A stretch of DNA of 64,000 nt from positions 372,001 to 436,000 of the forward strand of contig NZ_KB908215.1 in the NCBI RefSeq assembly GCF_000382365.1. Direction: 5' to 3'. Every line of letters begins with the position of its first letter. Positions within the stretch are counted from its first letter, which is position 1. The stretch comes from Pannonibacter phragmitetus DSM 14782 (GTDB lineage Bacteria > Pseudomonadota > Alphaproteobacteria > Rhizobiales > Stappiaceae). A program made the translations under genes and the position numbers. The notes beneath the pieces were generated by a model. The model was given only the letters and a program-made list of their open reading frames with translations, did not search any database and was not told the origin of the DNA. This document shows, one piece after another, positions 37,837 through 45,907 of this stretch.

Positions 37837-38973
37837 ATGATTTCAACCCGTTATTCTCTCGCCCGGCTCGCCGCCATCTCAATTGCCGGCGTTTCCCTGA
37901 TCGTTTTCCCGGCAAATGCCGGGAGCATAAACGTTACATTCACTCTAGCCGGCGAGGCATTTGACGGCCCGCCCGCCTACGAAATCAGATATGGCGATCA
38001 GGAAATAGCCAAGGGCACTGTTGAAAATGCAATCGATACATCGACAGACGGGCAGCTCTCAAAGCTCAAGAACTGGCAGGATCATCAGAAGGAAGTCACG
38101 GTCACCGTCGATTCTGCAGATCTTGAAAAGAACCTGCCCTTTTCCGTCCATTTCACCAATGACAAATGGGGCGGCGCAGGCACGGCCATGGACCGGAACC
38201 TCTACGTGCTGTCGGCGGAGGTCGGCTGCGTCAAGGTTCCGCCTCAGGACATCAAGGTCACGGACAAGGCCCTGCCACAGGAAGACACGACAGGCCCGAC
38301 CCGCCCGAAACTGAGCAACAATTCCAGCTTTGCCGTGATTGAACCGCCGTCCAGCGGCTGGCTGTCAGCTTCTGCCAAGACCGCGGACAACACGTCCACC
38401 GAAGGGGAAACGCCCCCGGTTTCGGAAGCGCCAGCACAGGAGGCACAGACTCAGGCCGGACCCGACCCTGCGGATAAGGTTCCGGAAGCACAGGCTGAAG
38501 CCACGCCCGCACCGTCAGCCTCCCCGGCCGCTCCTCAGGCCCCCGGACCGGAGGCAACGGTGCCTGCCGCTGGTGAGAAGGTGCCGAATGCGCCGAAGTC
38601 CAAGGCGTCCACCAACACGGCAACGCCGAGCCCGAAAGCCAAATGCGCGCCCAAGCGCCTCAATGTGACCGGCTTTCCGCTGAACCGCTCGGACCTGCCC
38701 GCAGAAGCACGCCTGCCGCTGAAGACGCTGGCGGAGCTGAGTGCAAAGGAGGGCAGCAAGCTCGAGGTGACCGGCTTCAGCAGCATGGCCGGCCCGCGCA
38801 AGATGAACGAGGCCCTGGCCGATGCGCGCGCGCGGGCTGTGGCAGACTTCCTGAAGGAACAGGGCGCCAGCGCCGACAGCATCACCATTGTCACCGGCGG
38901 CGAAACCCGCCGCTTCGGCCGCACCGGCGCGCTCAACCGCCGCGTCACCGTCGAGGTCATGGACGGAAACTGA
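37837..38973 (+). CDS. secreted protein joining a CBM60-like module to an OmpA-like domain
   Basis: A 378-aa exported protein. The signal peptide (1-29) ends VFPANAG. Residues 30-130 resemble the CBM60/Ca-dependent xylan-binding module: a strand AYEIRYGDQEIAKGT, then SVHFTNDKWGGAGTAMDRNL with Asn108-Asp109, Gly-Gly and Asp119-Arg-Asn-Leu-Tyr-Val, the calcium-site pattern of that family. A Pro/Ala/Glu-rich linker spans about 170-280. Residues about 285-378 match the OmpA-like peptidoglycan-binding fold (LKTLAELSAKEGSKLEVTGF, ADARARAVADFLKEQGA, GRTGALNRRVTVEV). It may hold a surface polysaccharide to the cell wall. The start at 37837 follows GGAG; the TGA stop lies in repeat copy B. Confidence 0.68.
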   Translation: MISTRYSLARLAAISIAGVSLIVFPANAGSINVTFTLAGEAFDGPPAYEIRYGDQEIAKGTVENAIDTSTDGQLSKLKNWQDHQKEVTVTVDSADLEKNLPFSVHFTNDKWGGAGTAMDRNLYVLSAEVGCVKVPPQDIKVTDKALPQEDTTGPTRPKLSNNSSFAVIEPPSSGWLSASAKTADNTSTEGETPPVSEAPAQEAQTQAGPDPADKVPEAQAEATPAPSASPAAPQAPGPEATVPAAGEKVPNAPKSKASTNTATPSPKAKCAPKRLNVTGFPLNRSDLPAEARLPLKTLAELSAKEGSKLEVTGFSSMAGPRKMNEALADARARAVADFLKEQGASADSITIVTGGETRRFGRTGALNRRVTVEVMDGN

Positions 38974-39065
38974 TACCAAGGCTTTCGATGCTGACGCATC
39001 ACGCCTTGAAAAGGCTGAAGCGCCGCACGGGCTTAGCCAATGCTCGATGAGTCAAATCCCCCGCG
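38971..39065 (+). repeat. dispersed intergenic repeat, copy B
   Basis: Starts TGATACCAAGGCTTTCGATG, with the TGA used as stop codon by the upstream gene. The core to about 39026 matches copy A; the continuation (GGGCTTAGCCAATGCTCGATGA, in pieces, to about 39052) matches copy C at 50349. Confidence 0.8.
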
Positions 39066-39073
39066 AAACGGAA

Positions 39074-39100
39074 AATGCCCCGGCTTATCGCCGGGGCATT
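39074..39100. terminator. bidirectional intrinsic terminator
   Basis: AATGCCCCGGC (39074-39084) and GCCGGGGCATT (39090-39100) form a perfect 11-bp stem with a 5-nt loop, between the convergent OmpA-like gene and ugd. On the minus strand TTTTCC follows. Confidence 0.88.
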
Positions 39101-39125
39101 GCTGTTTCATGAGACCTGACAGATA

Positions 39126-40433
39126 TCAGTAGCTGCGGCCCACGCTGACGTAGTTGAAGCCGCGCTGGGTCATGTCTTCCATACGGTAGATGTTGCGCAG
39201 GTCGATGACATTCGGCGTGCGCATGATCGACTTCAGCCGGTTGAGATCCAGCGCACGGAACTGGTCCCATTCCGTGATGATCACCACCGCATCGGCATTC
39301 TCGACCGCATGATATGGACCGTCACAGAACATCACGTCCGTCATGGACTTGGACGCCTCGTGCATGCTCACCGGATCGAAGGCGCGGATCGTGGCGCCGG
39401 CTTCCTGCAAGCGCTTGATGATCGGAATGGACGGCGCCTCGCGCATGTCGTCGGTGTTCGGCTTGAAGGCAAGGCCAAGCACGGCCACCGTCTTGCCGGC
39501 GATGTCACCGCCCAGATGACGGATCACCTTGTCGGCCATGGCCAGCTTGCGGTCATCATTGACCTTGATCACCGTATCGACAATCTGCACCGGAGACCCG
39601 GCCTCATGGCCGATCTTGGACAGGGCCAGCGTGTCCTTCGGGAAGCAGGAGCCGCCATAGCCGGGACCTGCATGCAGGAACTTGGAGCCGATGCGGTTGT
39701 CGAGGCCGATGCCGCGCGACACTTCCTGAACGTTGGCCCCCACCTTCTCGCAAAGGTCGGCCATCTCGTTGATGAAGGTGATCTTCACGGCGAGGAAGGC
39801 GTTTGCGGCATACTTGATCAGTTCGGACGTGCGGCGGCGTGTCACCAGGATGGGGGTCTCGTTGAGATAAAGCGGGCGGTACAGTTCGCGCATCACCTCG
39901 ACGGCACGCGGATCATCCGTGCCGACGACGATACGGTCCGGACGCTTGAAGTCCTCGATGGCCGCGCCTTCGCGCAGGAACTCCGGGTTGGACACAACGG
40001 CAAAATCAGCTGCCGGGTTGACGCGGCGGATGATGTCTTCCACCTCGTCACCGGTGCCCACCGGAACGGTGGACTTGGTGACCACCACCGTGAAATCCTT
40101 GATGGCGGCGGCGATCTCTTCTGCCGCGCCATAGACATAGCTCAGGTCCGCATGGCCATCGCCACGGCGCGACGGCGTGCCCACGGCGATGAACACCGCA
40201 TCGGCACCGGCAATGGCGTCTGCCGCGTCGGTGGTGAAGGACAGGCGCTCTTCGCGCACGTTCTTGGCAACAAGTTCAGCCAGGCCCGGCTCATAGATCG
40301 GGATCTGTCCCTTGTTCAGGGCGTCAATCTTGCTGGCGTCCTTGTCGACGCAGATGACCGTATGACCGAAATCCGCAAAGCAGGTGCCGGAAACAAGCCC
40401 GACATACCCAGTCCCAATCATTGTCACGCGCAT
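39126..40433 (-). CDS. ugd: UDP-glucose 6-dehydrogenase
   Basis: A 435-aa NAD-dependent enzyme making UDP-glucuronate, a precursor for acidic surface polysaccharide. The Rossmann motif is MIGTGYVGLVSGTCFADFG, and the catalytic thiol is Cys263 in GYGGSCFPKDT. The C-terminal domain carries LGLAFKPNTDDMREAPS. GAGGTT precedes the start. It lies 18 bp downstream of cysQ on the same strand, so the two are probably co-transcribed. It fits with the polysaccharide genes to the right, although they are on the other strand. Confidence 0.97.
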   Translation of the reverse strand: MRVTMIGTGYVGLVSGTCFADFGHTVICVDKDASKIDALNKGQIPIYEPGLAELVAKNVREERLSFTTDAADAIAGADAVFIAVGTPSRRGDGHADLSYVYGAAEEIAAAIKDFTVVVTKSTVPVGTGDEVEDIIRRVNPAADFAVVSNPEFLREGAAIEDFKRPDRIVVGTDDPRAVEVMRELYRPLYLNETPILVTRRRTSELIKYAANAFLAVKITFINEMADLCEKVGANVQEVSRGIGLDNRIGSKFLHAGPGYGGSCFPKDTLALSKIGHEAGSPVQIVDTVIKVNDDRKLAMADKVIRHLGGDIAGKTVAVLGLAFKPNTDDMREAPSIPIIKRLQEAGATIRAFDPVSMHEASKSMTDVMFCDGPYHAVENADAVVIITEWDQFRALDLNRLKSIMRTPNVIDLRNIYRMEDMTQRGFNYVSVGRSY

Positions 40434-40451
40434 GGCGGTAACCTCATTTAA

Positions 40452-41327
40452 TCAAATATGACTTGCTTTCAGAACCAACGGAGCAAGCTCCGGATCGCCG
40501 ATTGCGATGAAAGCGGAATTCTCGAGCCCGCTGCCATCCCGGGAGGCGGGAGCGTGGTACGCGAGTTCCGTGGCCTCTGCCCCGCCCGGGGTCAGAGACA
40601 AAACCCTTCCGCCGGCTGCGCGCAGAACCGCGTGACCGGCAGCAATATCCCATTGCATGGTCGGCGACAGGCGCGGATAGACATCCGCGCGTCCTGCCGC
40701 CACCAGGCACAATTTCAATGAAGATCCCGCGGACGTGACATCCGAGACGGGCAATTGCTCAATCAACTGCTTGGTGCGCGCGCAGGCATGGGAACGGCTG
40801 GCCAGCACCGTCAGGCCGGTCTGAGGTGCAGCGCGGACGTGCATCGGCACGCCCTCCCCCGCATCCAGAGCTTCCGCGCTGACCTTCGCCATGCGTGCTT
40901 CACCACCGCCGGTCCAGTAGATCTCACCTGGGACGGGTGCATAGACGACACCCGCGACAGGCTTGCCCCCGCTGACCAGTGCAATGTTGACGGTGAATTC
41001 GCCGTTGCGGCTGATGAACTCGCGGGTTCCATCCAGCGGATCTACAAGAAAGTAACGGCTTGCAGCGGCCGGAACATGCCCTGCCGAAACAGCCTCTTCG
41101 GCAATCACGGGAATATCCGGATAAGCCTGCGCAAGGCCCTTGAGAATAAGGGCCTCAGCGGCCTGATCAGCCAGCGTAACGGGTGATCCGTCTTTCTTTT
41201 CAGCCGTTTCGTGCGCTCCTGCATAAATGGCAAGAACAGCCCGGCCAGCCTCCAGCGCGAGGCTGATCAGAGGCTTGCAATCGATGGCAGCTTCATCCGC
41301 CGCAGCCATTTGGCCAAGCTCCGTCAC
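40452..41327 (-). CDS. cysQ: 3'(2'),5'-bisphosphate nucleotidase CysQ
   Basis: A 291-aa Mg-dependent phosphatase of the inositol-monophosphatase fold that recycles PAP, the by-product of PAPS use, to AMP. Metal-binding motifs are IAEEAVS, YFLVDPLDGTREFI and QWDIAAGHAVLRAAGG; the EFI/EFTVNIAL segment separates CysQ from inositol phosphatases. It is the first gene of a two-gene unit with ugd. In rhizobia CysQ also supports exopolysaccharide modification with sulfate, but no sulfotransferase gene is visible here. Confidence 0.93.
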   Translation of the reverse strand: MTELGQMAAADEAAIDCKPLISLALEAGRAVLAIYAGAHETAEKKDGSPVTLADQAAEALILKGLAQAYPDIPVIAEEAVSAGHVPAAASRYFLVDPLDGTREFISRNGEFTVNIALVSGGKPVAGVVYAPVPGEIYWTGGGEARMAKVSAEALDAGEGVPMHVRAAPQTGLTVLASRSHACARTKQLIEQLPVSDVTSAGSSLKLCLVAAGRADVYPRLSPTMQWDIAAGHAVLRAAGGRVLSLTPGGAEATELAYHAPASRDGSGLENSAFIAIGDPELAPLVLKASHI

Positions 41328-41439
41328 CCCAGATCCCCACGCTTTACACTGCTCTTCTCATACAGAGGAAAACAACGAAGTGCGAGCAGAAATTGGTGGC
41401 AGAAGTTGCGAGTGAAATCAGCAACTTCCCGGACAGACC

Positions 41440-41715
41440 TCAGGCTGCGAGACGCTCTGCAGACTGGTTTGCGGCGCTTGTGCGCACCTGCTGACGGAGG
41501 ACCGCACCAGCCTTGGGCCGCATCGTCAGCGCGGCCAGTGTCGCAATGGCAAGCGCAACGGGCCAGAACAGCGCGGAAACCACGCAAAGTGCGGCGGAAA
41601 GGCGCGAAGAATTGCGGGTTTCAACAAGCTCGGCGAAGGAGAAGGTCAGAAAGAAACCGGCGATGACACAATAGATCCCGCCACCGAGAAGGCTCAGAAC
41701 AAGGGTTCCAGTCAT
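41440..41715 (-). CDS. small membrane protein, unknown function
   Basis: A 91-aa protein with two hydrophobic segments, about residues 5-27 (LVLSLLGGGIYCVIAGFFLT) and 42-63 (SAALCVVSALFWPVALAIAT), then a short charged tail. The frame opens at 41796, but the ATG at 41715 has GGAG upstream and begins at the first membrane segment. No family is recognised. It sits between cysQ and the divergent LapG-like gene. Confidence 0.6.
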   Translation of the reverse strand: MTGTLVLSLLGGGIYCVIAGFFLTFSFAELVETRNSSRLSAALCVVSALFWPVALAIATLAALTMRPKAGAVLRQQVRTSAANQSAERLAA

Positions 41716-42037
41716 CACATACTCCACACCGGTCGACTGCCGATGCCCGTCTCCGGAGGCACTGCTGCCCGGTGGAGATCCACGGCATTTGAGCAATTCG
41801 ATTCATAGACTGGAAATCATTAACAAGGCTTGAACTTCCGCAGCAGCTCCCTTGCCCTGCCCCATTTCTCTTCAGGTGCCAGAAAAAGCGCAGTTCGGTA
41901 AAATTGTCCCTATCCATTTAAAATGGCTTCAGGAGGAGACGCTGTATCAACGGATACAGGATCAAGGGAAAGGCATGCGCTGAAAGGTGTCTCACCGGCG
42001 GCTGCAGCTTCCACCATTAGAAGATGGGAAAGCGGTC

Positions 42038-42619
42038 ATGTTCAAGAAAGTACTCGCAGCGGCGGCCTCGGCGCTTTTGCTCAGTGCAATCGCATATCAA
42101 CCTGCACAGGCCAGTTGGTTTGGCGGCGCCCGTACACTTGGAGACCCCGAAATCTCGCGCACCGAGCCGAAGAACACTGTTCGCGCGCCGCTGGCCTATC
42201 AGATCTTCTGCCTGCGTAACAGTGCCGAGTGCCGAAAGTCCAAGGGCGCAACGTCGGTTCCCTACTCGGCCGCCCTTGCCGCCAAGATCGAACGGGTGAA
42301 CCTGTCCGTGAACCGCTCAATGAAGTGGAAGCAGGACGAGCGCGATATCTGGAAGGTTGGCGGCGCAGCCGGCGACTGTGAAGACTTTGCCCTGACCAAG
42401 CGCAGCCGCCTGATCCGCATGGGCATTCCGGCAGGCGCCCTGCGCATGGCCGTTGTCAAGACCCGCAAGGGGGAAGGTCACGCGGTTCTTGTGGTTCGCA
42501 CCAGCAAGGGGGACCTCGTCCTGGACAATACGAAGGACGAAGTTGTCACCCGCGAGCAGACCAACTACCGCTGGCTTGCCATTGCCTCGTCAGACCCCAG
42601 CACTTGGGAACGGCTCTGA
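42038..42619 (+). CDS. LapG-like periplasmic cysteine protease (BTLCP, transglutaminase fold)
   Basis: A 193-aa exported protein; the signal peptide spans about 1-25 (MFKKVLAAAASALLLSAIAY, cleavage after QAS). The catalytic triad of the BTLCP family is present: Cys114 in GAAGDCEDFALTKR, His148 in GEGHAVLVVRT and Asp163 in LVLDNTKDEV. The best-studied member, Pseudomonas LapG, releases a biofilm adhesin under c-di-GMP control by LapD; many alphaproteobacterial members lack LapD, and none is in this window. The frame opens at 41987; the ATG at 42038 directly precedes the signal sequence. A terminator follows at 42729. Confidence 0.88.
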   Translation: MFKKVLAAAASALLLSAIAYQPAQASWFGGARTLGDPEISRTEPKNTVRAPLAYQIFCLRNSAECRKSKGATSVPYSAALAAKIERVNLSVNRSMKWKQDERDIWKVGGAAGDCEDFALTKRSRLIRMGIPAGALRMAVVKTRKGEGHAVLVVRTSKGDLVLDNTKDEVVTREQTNYRWLAIASSDPSTWERL

Positions 42620-42728
42620 GCCCGGCCAGGAACACAACATGAGTGCCTCTGCGGCATTCGTACCACACCGTATCTCAAGACTTTTAGACCGCGTAAGTCT
42701 GCAGCCCAAGACGCTCTGACATGACGTC

Positions 42729-42750
42729 GCCCCTGATCAATATCAGGGGC
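42729..42750 (+). terminator. intrinsic terminator of the LapG-like gene
   Basis: GCCCCTGAT (42729-42737) and ATCAGGGGC (42742-42750) form a perfect stem with a 4-nt loop, followed by GCCTTTTG. Confidence 0.85.
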
Positions 42751-42895
42751 GCCTTTTGTGGCCGTCAACTTCAACGCCCCCGCCTCTGGCAGGTCTCTTT
42801 GGACTGGTCTGCCTAATCATCAGAGGCACATCTGGCCTATGCTCAGCCTCTCAAAAAGCAGGGGCTGGGCGTAAAGCAGATAAGCCATATAAAAC

Positions 42896-42921
42896 AAGGC
42901 GCGCCCTTGCTGGCGCGCCTT
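42896..42921 (-). terminator. intrinsic terminator of the small secreted protein gene
   Basis: AAGGCGCGCC (42896-42905) and GGCGCGCCTT (42912-42921) form a perfect 10-bp stem with a 6-nt loop. On the minus strand it is followed by GTTTTATATGG. Confidence 0.88.
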
Positions 42922-42988
42922 GCAAAAAATGGATCTTTTTACCAGTTACAACGCCTCTTGGCACTGCAACAGCAAGAAGACGCCGGTA

Positions 42989-43375
42989 TTAGCCGCCGCT
43001 GGCAGCCGTCTCGGTGTCGATGTTGTTCTGATTGCCGCCACCCGTGTTGCTGGAAACGGTATCAGCGAGGTTTGCAAGCTGTTCGCGCTGGCCGGGATCA
43101 GCGCTGAATTCGGCTGCAGCTTCGATCCCGGCAGCCACATTGGCACCGGCACCCGGAATTTCGGCAAGCTGGGCAGCCAGATCCGCAATCACTGCGGCAC
43201 GCCGGGCAGCAGGAACGTTAGCGAGAACAGCGCGCACCAGAGCTGCACAATCACCACCGGAAGCGCAACCGGCAACGGCGGTTTCGACAGTCTGCGCCTG
43301 AGAAAATGCGGGTGCAGAAACGCCTGCGATCATCGCGGCAGCTACGCCCATACTGATCAGCTTGAAAAGAGCCAT
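42989..43375 (-). CDS. small secreted Ala-rich protein, unknown function
   Basis: A 128-aa protein with a clear signal peptide (MALFKLISMGVAAAMIAGVS, cleavage near APAFSQA). The mature part is rich in alanine and probably helical (RAVLANVPAARRAAVIADLA), with two cysteines (GCASGGDC) close to the N-terminus and a Gly/Asn-rich tail (SSNTGGGNQNNI). No family is recognised. It has its own terminator and is divergent from the polysaccharide operon that begins at about 43.7 kb, so it could share regulation with it. Confidence 0.7.
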   Translation of the reverse strand: MALFKLISMGVAAAMIAGVSAPAFSQAQTVETAVAGCASGGDCAALVRAVLANVPAARRAAVIADLAAQLAEIPGAGANVAAGIEAAAEFSADPGQREQLANLADTVSSNTGGGNQNNIDTETAASGG

Positions 43376-43692
43376 ATCGTGTCTCCTAAACTATAAATTT
43401 AATCACGCAAAAACGCGCATGCCGTAACGTCGGGCATCTCTCAATTTCCTGTATGCCATACCCTCTAACACTTGTCATCAGTTTTTAAAGATCTCGTTAA
43501 CCCACCTTGCCTTCATGGTTACCGCCATTCATGCGCAGCGCAAGCCCGGCGTTCCGGCATTCTCGGGGTGGATCTGGGCACCGCCGCCTTCCGCTTCTAT
43601 TCAGTTTTTCAGTGTAATACGCGATATCGTGATGTGGATGACAGACACGGTCATGCTAGACGCATCACCATGGTTTCAGGTTCACGTTAAGC
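43376..43692. other. divergent promoter region before the polysaccharide genes
   Basis: A 317-bp gap with outward transcription on both sides. AT-rich blocks occur at about 43385-43410 and 43455-43500. No strong palindrome or coding frame is seen. Confidence 0.4.
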
Positions 43693-44418
43693 TTGCATCG
43701 CAGGCGAAAATGCAGAGTGATTTTAGCCTTGACCTCCCGTAGAGTTAACTTCCCCGCCGGCCGCGCATTTGCCGGCGCTCTCGCCGGTTTATGCATGGCC
43801 GCAGCAGGCCTCGATGCCGTGCTTGGCGAAAGCAGTGCCTTCTTCACCCGCTCCGGCAACATGGCAGAACGGCTGGAACCGCTTTACAACGGCACCGCCC
43901 ATGTCAGCCACTCAACCTACGCAAACAAACTTCTGATGCGCGATTGTGACGAGGCACTTTCCTCTGTCTATGCACGGCTGCTGCCTCAGGAACAACGGCT
44001 GGCCGGCGCGCGCAGCTGCCTCGCCCTGTCAGAGGACGTGAACGCGTCCTCCCCGGCAGATGGGCTTGCCTGGCTCATTCAGGCAAAGGCACAGGACGCC
44101 CTTGGGGATATGCCTGCCGCCGCAGCGGCCCTCAGGCGCTCTCAGGAGGCCTCTGCCGGCGAAGGCTGGCTGGCGGTCTCGCGTATCCGTTTTCTGCTGC
44201 CAAGGCTTTCCGGGATGGGCGAGGCAGCTCAGGCTGTCTTTGTGCCGGATGTGACGTTGCTGGCAATGTCCAGGAATGGACCTGCCCGGCTGGCTGAGAT
44301 CTACAAGCAGCACGGAGAAAACGGACAGGCATTGATTGGCATTATAGACAAGTTGCCAGATACGGCGAAGGCTCAGTTTCTAAAGCAGTTGCGTGCACTG
44401 TCCCGTCAGGATTCCTGA
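43693..44418 (+). CDS. membrane-anchored protein of the polysaccharide operon, unknown
   Basis: A 241-aa frame from a TTG; a GTG at 43717 is equally possible and neither has a strong ribosome site. A hydrophobic segment at about 22-42 (FAGALAGLCMAAAGLDAVLG) is a signal anchor or signal peptide. The rest is helical, with alanine-rich parts that read like tetratricopeptide-type repeats (WLIQAKAQDALGDMPAAAAA; RLAEIYKQHGENGQALIGII). No family is identified. It is first in a plus-strand run with the Wzy-type ligase, so a role in polymerisation or export is suspected, on position alone. Confidence 0.65.
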   Translation: MHRRRKCRVILALTSRRVNFPAGRAFAGALAGLCMAAAGLDAVLGESSAFFTRSGNMAERLEPLYNGTAHVSHSTYANKLLMRDCDEALSSVYARLLPQEQRLAGARSCLALSEDVNASSPADGLAWLIQAKAQDALGDMPAAAAALRRSQEASAGEGWLAVSRIRFLLPRLSGMGEAAQAVFVPDVTLLAMSRNGPARLAEIYKQHGENGQALIGIIDKLPDTAKAQFLKQLRALSRQDS

Positions 44419-44461
44419 CAAGCCTCAACGAGACAAGAACAGTGTTTTCAGAGATCATCAG

Positions 44462-45907
44462 ATGTTGACCAGCAGGACCAGAACTTCCCGAAACAGCCTG
44501 TCGGCAGGTGGCAGCAGCACAATGCGCCTCAATGACATGGCAGGCCGCATTCTCATTGTTGTCATGTTCGCCGCGCCGGTGCCGCTCGGCAGCAACAGGC
44601 CCGTTTTCTGGGCGCTCTGGGCGCTGGTTCTGGGGCTCGTGTTCTCCTGGTATTGCTTCCAGCTTGGCCGCTCCGGCGGTGGCACCCTGCGGCTGCCCTT
44701 GTCATCGGCATGGCCTTTGACAATCCCGTTCCTCGGCGTCGCCGCATTCATGCTGTTCCAGATTCTGCCCATTGGCAGCTTCACCTTCAAGGGGCAGACA
44801 GGCGCAACGTTTGAAATCGGTACCGCCAGTCTGGTTCCCGGCGACACGTTTCTGGCACTCCTGCGCTGGCTGTCTTACGGTGTCCTCTTCTTCCTTGCCG
44901 CCCAGGCCGGTGTGCGCAAGAACAGGGCGCGGCGGATCACCCTGTTTCTGACAGGCATCGTGACGCTGCAGGCGCTCTACGCCATCGTTGCTCTGCTCTA
45001 TCTTGGTGACGGGGTGCTCTTCATCGAAAAAAGCCAGTATATGGGCGATGCGACCGGCACCTTCGTGAACCGCAACTCGTTTGCAACGTTCATCGGTTTC
45101 GGGGCCATTCTGGCTGCCTTGCTTGCCCTGCCCCCGGCGGCAGATGAACCTGGCGTTCCACCGCCGCAATTGCGGGGCGTGGGCCAGCGCAGCGGCCTGC
45201 CGAAGCGTGGTTTCAGAATTTCCTCGTCACAGGTGCTGGCGGCGACCGCCCTCCTCATCATGACGGCAGCTCTTGCCGCCTCAAACTCGCGCATGGGGCT
45301 CTTTGCAACAGGATGCGGCCTTGTGACGGCCATTCTGCTGCGCCTGTCCACCCTGCGCGGACGACTGACCGGACTTGCCCTTCTGGTGGCGGGTGCCATT
45401 GCCATCATCGCCGTCTATGGACAGGGCACGCTGGAACGCAGCCTGACCGTAGAGCGAGATGCTGATGTCCGCCTTGCCGTCTATGAGAACACCTTGAAGA
45501 TGATCCAGGACAGGCCTCTGCTCGGCTTCGGCGCCAGCAGCTTTGAAGCCGCCTATCCACTTTACAACGTCATGCCCCAGTCCACTGCCGTTGTTTATGA
45601 CAGGGCGCATTCCACCTATCTCGCCCACTGGAGCGAAATGGGTATCGTTTTCGGCTCTCTTCCGATGGTCATCATAGCCGTCATCATGATTTCATTGCTG
45701 GGCGCGATCTTGCGCCGCGGCAAAAGGCAGATCGAAATCTGCGCCGCAGCGGGAGCCATTGTTCTCGGGGCCGTCCATTCGTTTGTCGATTTCAGTCTGG
45801 AGATCGAGGCGGTCACCTTCCTGTTCGTCATTCTGCTAGGTCTCGGGTATGCCGGTGCCAGCGAGCGTGCCGGGCGCCAGAGCGCAGAGAACGGGGGGCC
45901 GTCTTGA
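44462..45907 (+). CDS. O-antigen ligase/polymerase-family membrane protein
   Basis: A 481-aa inner-membrane protein with about ten to twelve hydrophobic segments. The Wzy_C/WaaL-type periplasmic loop is seen at GTFVNRNSFATFIGFGAIL, where F-x-N-x-N-x-F/Y-A is the family hallmark, and LGFGASSFEAAYPLYN plus AHSTYLAHWSEMGIVF follow, also typical. Such proteins join or polymerise lipid-linked oligosaccharides at the periplasmic face. The frame opens at 44393 inside the upstream gene; the ATG at 44462 is used, and 44522 is possible. The stop overlaps the TTG start of the phosphatase gene. Confidence 0.85.
   Translation: MLTSRTRTSRNSLSAGGSSTMRLNDMAGRILIVVMFAAPVPLGSNRPVFWALWALVLGLVFSWYCFQLGRSGGGTLRLPLSSAWPLTIPFLGVAAFMLFQILPIGSFTFKGQTGATFEIGTASLVPGDTFLALLRWLSYGVLFFLAAQAGVRKNRARRITLFLTGIVTLQALYAIVALLYLGDGVLFIEKSQYMGDATGTFVNRNSFATFIGFGAILAALLALPPAADEPGVPPPQLRGVGQRSGLPKRGFRISSSQVLAATALLIMTAALAASNSRMGLFATGCGLVTAILLRLSTLRGRLTGLALLVAGAIAIIAVYGQGTLERSLTVERDADVRLAVYENTLKMIQDRPLLGFGASSFEAAYPLYNVMPQSTAVVYDRAHSTYLAHWSEMGIVFGSLPMVIIAVIMISLLGAILRRGKRQIEICAAAGAIVLGAVHSFVDFSLEIEAVTFLFVILLGLGYAGASERAGRQSAENGGPS

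Larger units (their letters stand above)
42620..42988. other. intergenic region carrying two terminators
   Basis: This 369-bp gap separates two convergent genes. It has one intrinsic terminator for each strand (42729-42750 and 42896-42921) and nothing else that I can recognise; the 100 bp between the two terminators could encode no more than a short RNA. Confidence 0.5.
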
